A stretch of DNA of 8,344 bases from Chitinophagales bacterium (GCA_025355935.1 JANXYS010000160.1:1-8344); one strand, 5' to 3'. Positions 1 to 7,925 are shown, numbered from the stretch's first letter. The notes: a model not told the origin generated them from the sequence alone. Numbers and translations are program-made.

Positions 1-129
1 GAAATCAGGATGAATTTCATGATGGATGTTTGAATTGTAAAGTAAGCAGCAAAAGATGATAAAAAGAATTAAATGTTCAACCCGAGTCTGGCCTAAACGT
101 GGTAATTTGTAAGAAATTAAACCCATCTT
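1..129. other. Non-coding left edge, no gene supported
   Basis: No convincing gene lies here. Two plus-strand frames are open from the edge, ending at a TGA at 31-33 and a TGA at 57-59. Either could be the tail of an upstream gene, but they are too short to judge. On the minus strand an ATG at 20-18 begins a hydrophobic reading (MKFILI) that runs off the edge and would suit the start of an exported protein; six codons are not evidence. TAATTTG at 103-109 resembles the Bacteroidota -7 element (TAnnTTTG) with one spacer base missing. It lies about 20 bases before the lipoprotein start, and no matching -33 element is obvious. Confidence 0.4.
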
Positions 130-972
130 TTGCTATCCATATTATTCATATTTGCAAGGACATTTCCACGGAGAAAATCCGCGCATACCATCTCATTGTT
201 GCCGTTCTTCTTTGTCCTTGTTTTATTAGCAATGATCCAGTTTCTTAATGGCTGCAGTTCCAGCAAGAAAGCTCAAGTGCCTCAATCAAAATCGGCTCAT
301 ACTAGCATTCTTCCTGATAGTTTAGTGAAAAGACAGGCATCTGGTACCGACTTTTTTGCTACCGGTAATATTCCCCGTGCATGGACGCTGGATCTAGACG
401 TAGATAAGGAATTTATTTTCAATGCAGGAGATATTAAAGCAAATATAACAGCTGTAAAACCTTCAAATCCATCCAGAGGGCAAAAAAAGTATTATCGTTC
501 TTCAACTACCAACGGAGAGATGGAAATAATTATTTATGACGAAACCTGTGATAATTCCGATCAGTCTCAAAAAGTAGATGTGAAATTTAATAACACGCTT
601 TACACAGGTTGCGGAGCCTACTTATATAACCCGCAACTAAACGGCACCTGGATACTGGTGCAGAGCGGGAAGCAAGTCTTCAAAGCTTCGGAATTTTCGA
701 AGGGCATCCCTGTATTAATCTTCAATACATACAGTAATATGTTATCCGGCACCGATGGATGCGGAACAGTGAATGGCCCGATATCGGTAATTGGCAGCCG
801 CATAAATTTTGGCACCCTTAAACTTTTCGAGGGTCCCTGTAAAAATCAATCAGTAAGAGAAATCCTAAAATCGAAACTTAGTAATGTCACTGCTGATTAT
901 TTCTTTCAAAATGGAAAACTTATCCTGTACCTTATAGATGATAGCCAACTAATCTTTCGTAATGGAAATTAA
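130..972 (+). CDS. Lipoprotein with COG3650-like and META (HslJ-like) domains
   Basis: Probable envelope lipoprotein of unknown function. The N-terminus has a basic stretch (RRK at 14-16), a hydrophobic core (about 21-38) and a lipobox LNGC with the lipidated cysteine at 42, followed by a Ser/Lys-rich linker. Residues about 70-166 resemble the COG3650 family: a 'FxATGNxPxxW' opening, Cys140, and a closing GCG with Cys161. Residues about 171-278 match the META domain of HslJ-type proteins: 'NGTW', then SGTDGCG with Cys211, Cys237 in 'GPC', and a final beta-strand pattern. META proteins are linked to stress or antibiotic tolerance in some bacteria; no role can be assigned here. The start is uncertain. 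A stop at 118-120 closes the frame and the first usable start is TTG 130. TTG 196 or 199 are alternatives. The first in-frame ATG (232) leaves only seven residues before the cysteine, too short for a signal peptide. The gene converges with the downstream peptidase gene. Confidence 0.85.
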   Translation: MLSILFIFARTFPRRKSAHTISLLPFFFVLVLLAMIQFLNGCSSSKKAQVPQSKSAHTSILPDSLVKRQASGTDFFATGNIPRAWTLDLDVDKEFIFNAGDIKANITAVKPSNPSRGQKKYYRSSTTNGEMEIIIYDETCDNSDQSQKVDVKFNNTLYTGCGAYLYNPQLNGTWILVQSGKQVFKASEFSKGIPVLIFNTYSNMLSGTDGCGTVNGPISVIGSRINFGTLKLFEGPCKNQSVREILKSKLSNVTADYFFQNGKLILYLIDDSQLIFRNGN

Positions 973-1001
973 AATGATGACAATTTAAAAATGATGGCCC
1001 T

Positions 1002-1025
1002 AATAATTTGAAGATTGAAATTATT
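1002..1025. terminator. AT-rich stem-loop between convergent genes
   Basis: AATAATTT (1002-1009) and AAATTATT (1018-1025) are perfect inverted repeats with an 8-base loop. The stem lies in the 52-base gap between the two convergent genes and touches the last base of the peptidase stop codon. Its position suits a shared bidirectional terminator. It contains no G/C pairs, so the fold would be weak and the call is tentative. Confidence 0.3.
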
Positions 1026-4003
1026 TAATCGATTTCAAATCCCCAGTCGCGCCCCTTTTCCGTAGCAGGCAAGCCATCCTTTATCCAGCGGGCCGGCCTC
1101 GCATCTTTAAGATAGTAATCGAAGAATTGAGCAAGCCTTAGTGAAAGATCTTTTCTATTCCGGCGTTCCGTGAGGTTATGATCTTCCCCGTTATATTCAA
1201 GCATCCAAACTTTCTTGCCCAGGCGACGCAAAGCAGTGAAGAATTCAATTCCCTGGTACCAGGGAACGGATCCATCGGCATCATTATGCATAATCAGTAA
1301 TGGCGTCTTCACCTTGTCGGCTGCAAAAAGAGGGGAATTTTTAATGTACAAGTCCGGCCGCTGCCAAAGTGTAGCTCCAATTCTGCTTTGGGTTTTTTCA
1401 TATTGAAACTGGCGATTTAGCCCCGTGCCCCACCTGATTCCACCATAAGCGCTAGTCATATTTGCTACCGGGGCGCCTGCACTTGCAGCCCTGAATATGT
1501 TTGTTTTCGTAACGAGGTAGGCTACCTGATACCCACCCCAGCTCTGGCCTTGTATGGCCATCCGCGTACTGTCAACCCAGGGCATTTTTGCAAGGTACCT
1601 GGCAGCACTCACAACACTATTGTAGGCACTTTGCCCAGGCTCGCCGGTTTTATAATAAATATTCGGATCAAAGACAAGATACCCGTTACTTACAAAATAA
1701 GGAACATTAATGGTTGAAGCACTCGGCGCTGGTGACTTGTAGCTAAACAGTCCGTCAGAATTGCGTTCGTAAAAATAAAAAATAATCGGGTATTTCTTAT
1801 GCGGATCAAAATCCTCGGGCTTATAAAGAATTCCTTCACCCATCTTACCATCAAACATCTTCCAGCGCGTAAGCTCGGCCGTTAGCCAGTTAAATGTATC
1901 CTGCTGTGCGGCAATATTTGTGAGTTTTTTTAACGAGTTAAGCGTGTGCCCCGCCATCAATTCAGACTGACTGATATTTGTGCGCTGGACAATGTATTCT
2001 TCGGCATTTCTTGCCTTCATAAGTTGTGAATAATCGAAAGGTCCCTTCGACAATTCAAGTGGTGCTGAAGCATCCCCAACGTTTGTCGTGAAATATCCTC
2101 CATGTTTATTTACCTTATCCTGGGCCTGTAGTACAATTGTTTCACCTGGCAGGAGGAATCTTTTTTCAGGGTCTAGTTTTAGATAGGTAAATTCAGTTTT
2201 ATGTTCTTTGCCATATCCCGCCGTAATATTTACGGGCATACTAACGCCATCCGGATCGAGTTGCCAAATATCATAATTATCCTTAACAAGGAAGGCGTCA
2301 TCATTTTCTGTCCAGCCGATAATACCGCTTGGTGCAGGAAAATCAGGCACATCATTCTTCATGTCGTACAATGGCTCCTTAATGCTAAGAGAAATATTTT
2401 TTACCGCACCTGTGATAATATTATACGTAAAATAATTTTTTGCCTCCGGGTTGTACCAGTAAACATACTTTGCAGAAGGCGATGCTACATAAACACCATA
2501 ACTGTTTGCTAAAACTGTAGTCTGCTTTCCACTGCTCGTGTTAACGACGGACGCCGTATTTTTTGAGCGTCCTTCCCACTGGCTGGCGATTCGATTTCCT
2601 TTTGAACTTTGGACAAGTACCCAGCCAGCATTTCCTTCATCCACCAGCGAAGCATTCTCAGCGTTCTCATTGGCGAGTTGAATGATCCCGTCGGTACCAA
2701 GGTTTATCACCGCCAGATAGCTTCTACGTTGCTCCTGGGTAAGCTGTTTCAACTGCTGTGGCTGCAGGTAGTCATCGTTATAATGCCAAATATCCAAACG
2801 TGCTAACTCGAAATCGACTAGCGTGGTATCCCTGGCAGGCTGAATGGGTGCGACCCCGAAAAATAATTTAGTTCCATCCTTACTGAAACTTACATTTCCA
2901 TACTCGCTAACGGTATAACCTAGTTGCATTCCGACAGTACTCTTTTTAACCATCAGTTTTGCACTATCCATGCCGGACTGGAAATACCAAAGTTTATAAA
3001 ATTTTTGAAGAGCTTTACTGCTACTGTCTCTTTCTGCGGAAAATGCAAGTTGTAAACCTTGTTCGTCAAAACTAAAGTTTTTTGCATCATTAAACCCTCT
3101 CATCACCGTGTCAGCAAGCTGTCTTCGCAGATCATACAACAAAATATAAGCCTTGCTGTTGCTGTCTTTCAAATTACGATTGACTTCCACAAGTAGTTTA
3201 GTACCTTTTTTATCAAAAAGGTATTCACTGACCTGCTTAAAAATAACCGTACTATTTGTTATGAGGTTTTTGAGAACGAGGTCGGTACTATCAGATACGC
3301 CAACAACCGCCGCATCGTCTCCTTCAGCGTCTGAATTATACTGTGCCGAAAGTAAATCATCCGCCTTTTTATAAATTACTTTAACTGCCTTCTGAGCGGC
3401 GCCCACAAGTTCTTCCCTTTTGATTTTGCCTTTCACCGAATCAAGTGACTCTCTGATCAGGGAATCAGCAAGTTTAGTTAGCATGTCAATTCTAGCCTTC
3501 ACGGAATCCGGGGTAAGTCTTTTCTTTGTAGTGTCGGGCACGGACTTTTCATTTTGATAGGCAAGCCAGCCCGAACCTTTTTCAGGCAACCGGTATGATT
3601 TTATCCTGCCTACCTTTTGAATTTCCTTTGTTGCTAAGTTTACGATCACTAAAGAATCTTTAGGCATCTCATCAGGTTTCTTTTTCTTAATTTTCGCCTG
3701 CCTTGTATCCTGGTATGCGGGCTTCATTTTAAAGACCGCGAACCTGCTATCATCACTGAACGCCCCGTTATACCCATAGGGAAAAGTTAGTTTGGCATCC
3801 TCGTTTAAAGACTGGATGATTAAACTCCCATCGCCTTCCTGTGCATTGATAGCATACAACACAAATTTTCCATCACTGCTAATGAGACGCTCTCCAACAG
3901 ATTTCCAATTATCATATGCGGAGTGATCCAGTGGCTTCTTGATCTGCGCTGCGGCATAAAATTGTATGGATAACAAAACAACAACGTGAAAGAATTTCTT
4001 CAT
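1025..4003 (-). CDS. Secreted S9 family (prolyl oligopeptidase) serine peptidase
   Basis: Predicted exported serine peptidase of family S9, which cleaves peptides often after proline or hydrophobic residues, probably in the periplasm. I start it at ATG 4003 (992 residues). A TTG two codons upstream extends the frame but spoils the signal peptide. Residues 1-19 are a signal peptide (MKK, hydrophobic core, cleavage probably after AAA before Gln20). Residues about 25-690 are a long beta-propeller-like region of repeated strands. Within it, about 150-225 is a charged, probably helical insert rich in Lys, Asp and Ser. Residues about 705-970 are the alpha/beta-hydrolase domain with a complete triad: Ser821 in GQSWGG, Asp910 in the HNDADGSVP segment, and His942 in GEDHN. 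The enzyme should therefore be active. Length and architecture fit large S9 peptidases of Bacteroidota; I cannot tell a dipeptidyl peptidase from an acylaminoacyl or oligopeptidase type. The gene is 82 bases downstream of the PAP2 gene on the same strand and may have its own promoter. Confidence 0.95.
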   Translation of the reverse strand: MKKFFHVVVLLSIQFYAAAQIKKPLDHSAYDNWKSVGERLISSDGKFVLYAINAQEGDGSLIIQSLNEDAKLTFPYGYNGAFSDDSRFAVFKMKPAYQDTRQAKIKKKKPDEMPKDSLVIVNLATKEIQKVGRIKSYRLPEKGSGWLAYQNEKSVPDTTKKRLTPDSVKARIDMLTKLADSLIRESLDSVKGKIKREELVGAAQKAVKVIYKKADDLLSAQYNSDAEGDDAAVVGVSDSTDLVLKNLITNSTVIFKQVSEYLFDKKGTKLLVEVNRNLKDSNSKAYILLYDLRRQLADTVMRGFNDAKNFSFDEQGLQLAFSAERDSSSKALQKFYKLWYFQSGMDSAKLMVKKSTVGMQLGYTVSEYGNVSFSKDGTKLFFGVAPIQPARDTTLVDFELARLDIWHYNDDYLQPQQLKQLTQEQRRSYLAVINLGTDGIIQLANENAENASLVDEGNAGWVLVQSSKGNRIASQWEGRSKNTASVVNTSSGKQTTVLANSYGVYVASPSAKYVYWYNPEAKNYFTYNIITGAVKNISLSIKEPLYDMKNDVPDFPAPSGIIGWTENDDAFLVKDNYDIWQLDPDGVSMPVNITAGYGKEHKTEFTYLKLDPEKRFLLPGETIVLQAQDKVNKHGGYFTTNVGDASAPLELSKGPFDYSQLMKARNAEEYIVQRTNISQSELMAGHTLNSLKKLTNIAAQQDTFNWLTAELTRWKMFDGKMGEGILYKPEDFDPHKKYPIIFYFYERNSDGLFSYKSPAPSASTINVPYFVSNGYLVFDPNIYYKTGEPGQSAYNSVVSAARYLAKMPWVDSTRMAIQGQSWGGYQVAYLVTKTNIFRAASAGAPVANMTSAYGGIRWGTGLNRQFQYEKTQSRIGATLWQRPDLYIKNSPLFAADKVKTPLLIMHNDADGSVPWYQGIEFFTALRRLGKKVWMLEYNGEDHNLTERRNRKDLSLRLAQFFDYYLKDARPARWIKDGLPATEKGRDWGFEID
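1249..1266. repeat. Perfect 18-base palindrome inside the peptidase gene
   Basis: TTCCCTGGTACCAGGGAA is identical to its reverse complement. It lies in the peptidase coding region over the codons for the VPWYQG segment just after the catalytic Asp910. Palindromes this long are uncommon by chance in a window of this size. The site is fully explained as coding sequence, and no function is implied. Confidence 0.5.
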
Positions 4004-4022
4004 CAGCAAAAGATTTTGGAGC

Positions 4023-4030
4023 TAAAGTTA
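4023..4030 (-). promoter_or_regulatory. Possible -7 element for the S9 peptidase gene
   Basis: On the minus strand TAACTTTA matches seven of eight positions of the Bacteroidota sigma-ABfr -7 consensus TAnnTTTG and ends 19 bases before the ATG at 4003. No good TTTG-like -33 element is seen about 20 bases upstream, so this is only a weak candidate. No Shine-Dalgarno sequence precedes the ATG, which is normal for the phylum. Confidence 0.2.
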
Positions 4031-4050
4031 TAGGAATGAATTTATAATAT

Positions 4051-4076
4051 TTCCGGGATGAATGAAACTTCCGGAA
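4051..4076 (-). terminator. Stem-loop after the PAP2 gene
   Basis: TTCCGG (4051-4056) pairs with CCGGAA (4071-4076). Adding one G-T and one A-T pair makes an eight-pair stem with a 10-base loop. It begins ten bases past the PAP2 stop codon on the minus strand and is the only G/C-containing hairpin in the gap before the peptidase gene. The sequence after it on the minus strand is AT-rich but is not a clean T run, so it is either a weak terminator of the ppk1 cluster or a protein-binding or RNA structure upstream of the peptidase gene. Confidence 0.35.
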
Positions 4077-4085
4077 TAGTTAGCC

Positions 4086-4811
4086 CTAAGTAGATGTAAG
4101 CACAGAAGGATGTTGAACCTCTGGCAGTTTCATCTTATTTTTTTCAACGAAATGAAGAATTAAAAGAGAAATAACCATCCACATAAATCCCATGCAAAAT
4201 CCGACTATTACATCACTCGCATAATGAACACGGAGGTACACCCGGCTCAAACCTACCAGCATCATTACAACCAACAGGAAAGCAATCAGGAAAGCTTTTA
4301 ATGTGCGGTTTTTAAGCTCTTTATGAATTACATAAATGAGCAAACCAAAAAATGAAAAACTCATGAAGGCATGGCCACTAGGGAAACTCAGGCCTTCTAC
4401 TTCTTTTAAAAGCGGCACCAGCGGCCGCGGGCGTTTAAAAAAAAGTTTCAAGGCAAACATTATCAACAGGCTGGTGATTGAGACTGACGCAATTTTAAGC
4501 CCAAGCCATTTATCCTTTTTTATATATAGAAAATAGAATATCAAAATAAGGTAAGCCGGAATTAAAAAATATTGAGAACCGAGCAGGGTTATAGCTCTCA
4601 TAACGGATGTAAGGCCCGGCGTTACATAGTGGCTTAATTGTTCAAACACTCTAAAATCAAAGACTTCTTTTTTAAGAAAGAAAATACGTTTAATAAAAAA
4701 TACTACTATAAATAAGGCACAGAGAAAAGCAGTAAGAATCAGTAACACTTCAATAGTAAATAACTTTACCCGGTTTAGCAAATAGCTTTTTGCTTTATAC
4801 TGCTTTACCAT
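4086..4811 (-). CDS. PAP2 family membrane phosphatase
   Basis: Integral membrane acid phosphatase of the PAP2 (phosphatidic acid phosphatase type 2) superfamily, 241 residues. All three signature motifs are intact: K122-x6-R129-P130, P144-S-G-H147, and S189-R190-x5-H196 followed by Asp200. His196 is the expected phospho-accepting nucleophile and His147 the acid/base. About six membrane helices are visible (roughly 19-42, 75-97, 104-125, 148-163, 171-188, 201-221), with the active site on the outer face by family rule. Substrates in this family include undecaprenyl diphosphate, phosphatidate, phosphatidylglycerol phosphate and lipid A phosphates; the sequence alone does not choose among them. 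It starts at ATG 4811, seven bases after the cyclase stop, and is last in the cluster. Being next to ppk1 is suggestive, but a polyphosphate-related role is only inference. Confidence 0.92.
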   Translation of the reverse strand: MVKQYKAKSYLLNRVKLFTIEVLLILTAFLCALFIVVFFIKRIFFLKKEVFDFRVFEQLSHYVTPGLTSVMRAITLLGSQYFLIPAYLILIFYFLYIKKDKWLGLKIASVSITSLLIMFALKLFFKRPRPLVPLLKEVEGLSFPSGHAFMSFSFFGLLIYVIHKELKNRTLKAFLIAFLLVVMMLVGLSRVYLRVHYASDVIVGFCMGFMWMVISLLILHFVEKNKMKLPEVQHPSVLTST

Positions 4812-4818
4812 GCAATGG

Positions 4819-5883
4819 TTAGATTTTCAGTGAAAATAATTCGATACCAGTTGCTTTCCCTTTTAATTCTACTAATCCGAGGCTTTGAACCTGGAAACTC
4901 TGAAGCTGACTCTTTTCAACAAATTCTTTCGAGACAATAAACTTCTCATTGAGTTCATTGCACGCGCTCCTGATTCGGGCAGTCGTATTCATCGTGTCGC
5001 CGCTCATTGCAAGATCCTTTTTGATGACGCCAATTTCACCAACTGTAACTTCTCCAACATGTATACCTACCCTAAATTCAGGAATAATATTGAATGCTCT
5101 GCGGAAATACTCACTATGTTTCTGAATATTTTTTCTTGATTCGATTACCGCCGCAAGGCAACGCCTGATATTCTTTTCATTGTCAATCCATGAAACTACA
5201 ATCTCATCGCCCACGTACTGGTAAATTATTCCGTCGTACTCGATCAGGGCTACCGAAACATGATATATAAATTTGCGAATGAAAAGGAAATATTGCTGGT
5301 GGCCCAGCTTCTCAGCGATGGGAGTGGAATCTTTAAGATCAATAAACATCACTATCCTATCTTCAATCTTTGGTGTCAGGTATTTCCCCCTTAATATATC
5401 AAGGAATACCCCGGGGGAGTATTTATCGTTTATTTCCAGGTAAAGCTGGGTAATAAGAAATAAGATAATCCAGTACAGTGTTTTTTTAAATAACCAGTAA
5501 AAGTCGAATGTTCGTGTCGTAAAGTTTTGGAGAGCTCCGTCCATAGATTCATGATGGATCAGCTTTTTATCAACAAACTGAACCAAAAAGTTCATGAGCA
5601 GAGCTGCAATTAAAACGATAACGGTTTTTGCAAAAAAGTTAATGAGTAAAGGCTTGTTTTTGAAAATATCTCTCAGGCTAAAAACAAATAGGTAACCCAT
5701 AATGAAGCTCATTATAAATACCAGTGCACTCCGTGTAAGAAGAGATAACACTAATAGCTCGACTGATCGGTCAGTGTTTAAGATGGTTACGGAAATATCA
5801 ATTAAGGTCCAGAAGATCGCGATATACAATACCCTTCGGAAGCGATATCTGGAAACAGCACTAAAAAGGGATTTAAATCTCAT
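4819..5883 (-). CDS. Membrane class III nucleotide cyclase
   Basis: A 354-residue inner-membrane protein with about four N-terminal helices (roughly 18-36, 50-71, 79-103, 128-149) and a cytosolic class III adenylate/guanylate cyclase domain (about 174-354). Both metal-binding aspartates are present: Asp182 in MFIDLKDST and Asp226 in YVGDE, 44 residues apart as in classical cyclases. The transition-state residues Asn299 and Arg303 are also present. The two purine-selecting positions are not canonical: the usual Lys four residues before the second Asp is Gln222, and the usual Asp/Thr seven before Asn299 is Ala292. The domain is therefore probably catalytic, but its nucleotide preference cannot be read off. 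The pattern recurs, from memory, in a bacterial cyclase subfamily. The active site forms only in a dimer. No known sensor domain is recognised; the helices may sense or only anchor. ATG 5883 lies two bases after the ppk1 stop. Confidence 0.9.
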   Translation of the reverse strand: MRFKSLFSAVSRYRFRRVLYIAIFWTLIDISVTILNTDRSVELLVLSLLTRSALVFIMSFIMGYLFVFSLRDIFKNKPLLINFFAKTVIVLIAALLMNFLVQFVDKKLIHHESMDGALQNFTTRTFDFYWLFKKTLYWIILFLITQLYLEINDKYSPGVFLDILRGKYLTPKIEDRIVMFIDLKDSTPIAEKLGHQQYFLFIRKFIYHVSVALIEYDGIIYQYVGDEIVVSWIDNEKNIRRCLAAVIESRKNIQKHSEYFRRAFNIIPEFRVGIHVGEVTVGEIGVIKKDLAMSGDTMNTTARIRSACNELNEKFIVSKEFVEKSQLQSFQVQSLGLVELKGKATGIELFSLKI

Positions 5884-5885
5884 AA

Positions 5886-7925
5886 TTAAATAGATATTTT
5901 CTTAACGTAGTCGTAAATTAAATGTTGTGCATTCAGAGGAACCGTTCCGGGATTAACCCTTTCCTGCTGCATACTTCCGCTCAACATAGTTGATTTTGTG
6001 TTATCATTCCATTGAATCCTGAAATAATCTATTAGTTGGGTTTTGATGGCCTCATCCTTAACATGAAGGCAAACTTCAATGCGGTGTCGCAAATTACGAG
6101 TCATAAGGTCGGACGACCCCATCGCAAGGGTAGCATTTGCGTCGGTTCCAAAAATGAATATCCGGGTATGCTCGAGGAATTGATCCACAATTCGTTTAAT
6201 AGTTATATTTTTCTTTAAGTTCTCTGTGTCTGGTAACAAACAGCAAATACTACGAACGATTAACTGGACCTGCACCCCAGCGTCAGCCGCCTTATAAAGA
6301 AGATTTATAAAATAGGGCTCTTCCAGGTTGTTGACTTTTATTCTGATAAGTGCCGGGAGCCCTTTTTCGGCGTTTTTTATTTGAGCTTGTATAAGTTTTT
6401 CAAAATCGGAAAGTAGATTAAATTGCGAAACATATAATTCCTTAAAATCAATATTCTTTTTCTCACTTAATTGATTTTTCATCTGAAGAAAATCGAACAG
6501 AAGTTGCAACTCATCACAAACTTTTTTAGAAGCTGTCATCACCAGATGATCCGTATAAAAGGATGCGGTATTCTCATTAAAATTACCAGTACTCAAAATA
6601 GCAAAGTTGAAACTATGGCCCAGAGTTTTCTTTTTTACAAGAGCGATTTTAGAATGAACTTTTATATTTGATTCACTATAAATTAGCTTGACGCCTGCCT
6701 TTTTCATAACACGACTCCACTTGATATTATTTGCCTCGTCAAAACGAGCCTTTAATTCTATAAACGCAGTTACTTTTTTTCCATTTTTTGCGGCACTTAT
6801 CAGGGCATTTACAATGTGAGATTCTGTAGCAACACGATACAATGTTATGTATATCTCTGTAACATCAGGATCAACAGCGGCCTGGTTAAAAAAACTTAAA
6901 ACCCCGGTATAAGAATGATATGGTAAATGCAGCAGAATGTCTTTCTGGGTGATGAGCTGAAAAATATCTCCTACGGGGGGATAAGAAATGGGGATTAATT
7001 TTGGATATTTTAAAGCCGGGTTAAAAGATGGAAAAGTAAAGAGGTCGCTTAGGTTATGATACCGCCCGCCCTCGAATAGGTCAGCAATATTTACTTTAAA
7101 AGTGGAGGCAAGAAACAACTGTAGGTTACTAGGCATTCCTTTTTCAAAAAGAAACCTGGAAGCCGCGCCAACGTCACGCTTAGATAACTGCTTCTCTATC
7201 TTATCGAGGAGCTGTTCGGAGTAATCATCGCCTAACTGAACGTCCGCATCACGGTTAAATTTTATACTAAAGATGCTCTCGATATCCTGTCCTGGAAAAA
7301 TGAGCGTTACATTTTCGCGAATGATATCATCAATGAACACCACGTGTTCCTTGCCTTCAATCGGGGAAAGGGTAAAGAAACGTTGTAGTTTTTTAGAAGG
7401 GATATTTATTACCACATTACTAATTGTCTCGTTCATTTTATTCCGGATAGTAACAACGAAATAAAGCTGACTGTTTTCCGGTATAAAGTTAAACTTAGTG
7501 GTAACCCCGAGGATAACAGGCTGTATAAAGCTCAAAACTTTTGAAAGAAAGATCTCTTTGATTTCGGGTAAGTGTACCGGATTGAAAGGCTGATTGTAAT
7601 AAAAAATAATATTATTTTCAGCAAGTGCAGGTATCAGTTCATGAATGAGCACCTGGCCAAATTCATTTAACTGGCTGCTTATTGTTTCCTGTACTTTTTG
7701 CGCAATATCTTCTTCGCTGAGGAGAGATTGCTTCCTGATGGTTTTTTTATCAAGCTTTGAAAAAGCAACTACGGCTGGATACCGCACTCTAAAGAATTCA
7801 TCAAGATTAGATGAAAAAATGGACAAAAATTTTAATCGTTCGTAAAGGGGAACAGTGGCATCTTTCGCTTCCAGCAGAACGCGGTGGTTAAAAGTAAGCC
7901 AGCTAAGATCGCGGTTAAACAACAT
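5886..7925 (-). CDS. ppk1: Polyphosphate kinase 1
   Basis: PPK1 reversibly polymerises the terminal phosphate of ATP into inorganic polyphosphate, a store and stress signal; it is a peripheral membrane or cytosolic enzyme. The 679-residue length is close to normal for the family. Domain order: N-terminal domain (about 1-105, opening FNRDLSWL, with Asn40 in SSNLDEFF matching the ATP-contacting Asn of E. coli PPK), head domain (about 115-300), then two phospholipase-D-like C-terminal domains (about 310-475 and 480-655). Catalytic features are intact: His424 in KVHSK is the expected autophosphorylated histidine, Arg364 in LYRVA and Arg394 in LKARFDE match the Mg/phosphate ligands, and His586 in EHTRIF is the second conserved histidine. 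STGNFN and the SSDLMTRN segment are also present. ATG 7925 lies eight bases after the stop of the DUF5706 gene. No partner exopolyphosphatase gene is in the window. Confidence 0.98.
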   Translation of the reverse strand: MLFNRDLSWLTFNHRVLLEAKDATVPLYERLKFLSIFSSNLDEFFRVRYPAVVAFSKLDKKTIRKQSLLSEEDIAQKVQETISSQLNEFGQVLIHELIPALAENNIIFYYNQPFNPVHLPEIKEIFLSKVLSFIQPVILGVTTKFNFIPENSQLYFVVTIRNKMNETISNVVINIPSKKLQRFFTLSPIEGKEHVVFIDDIIRENVTLIFPGQDIESIFSIKFNRDADVQLGDDYSEQLLDKIEKQLSKRDVGAASRFLFEKGMPSNLQLFLASTFKVNIADLFEGGRYHNLSDLFTFPSFNPALKYPKLIPISYPPVGDIFQLITQKDILLHLPYHSYTGVLSFFNQAAVDPDVTEIYITLYRVATESHIVNALISAAKNGKKVTAFIELKARFDEANNIKWSRVMKKAGVKLIYSESNIKVHSKIALVKKKTLGHSFNFAILSTGNFNENTASFYTDHLVMTASKKVCDELQLLFDFLQMKNQLSEKKNIDFKELYVSQFNLLSDFEKLIQAQIKNAEKGLPALIRIKVNNLEEPYFINLLYKAADAGVQVQLIVRSICCLLPDTENLKKNITIKRIVDQFLEHTRIFIFGTDANATLAMGSSDLMTRNLRHRIEVCLHVKDEAIKTQLIDYFRIQWNDNTKSTMLSGSMQQERVNPGTVPLNAQHLIYDYVKKISI

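Noticed and set aside
1..20. Minus-strand ATG at 20-18 beginning MKFILI, a possible start of an exported protein running off the left edge.
   Set aside because: Only six codons are visible, with no ribosome binding site or clear promoter; it may be chance.
56..112. Short plus-strand frame of 18 codons starting at ATG 56.
   Set aside because: Too short, in a different frame from the lipoprotein gene, no recognisable sequence and no initiation signal.
232..972. ATG 232 as the start of the lipoprotein.
   Set aside because: It would leave only seven residues before the lipobox cysteine and cut off the basic and hydrophobic parts of the signal peptide.
2201..2512. Plus-strand 103-codon frame antisense to the peptidase gene.
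   Set aside because: It lies wholly inside a well-supported gene on the other strand, has a composition typical of a shadow frame, and resembles no family.
4004..4009. TTG at 4009 as the start of the S9 peptidase gene.
   Set aside because: The ATG two codons later gives a standard MKK signal peptide; the TTG adds nothing.
5763..5776. Short inverted repeat ACTGA/TCAGT inside the cyclase gene.
   Set aside because: A five-pair stem in coding DNA is expected by chance.
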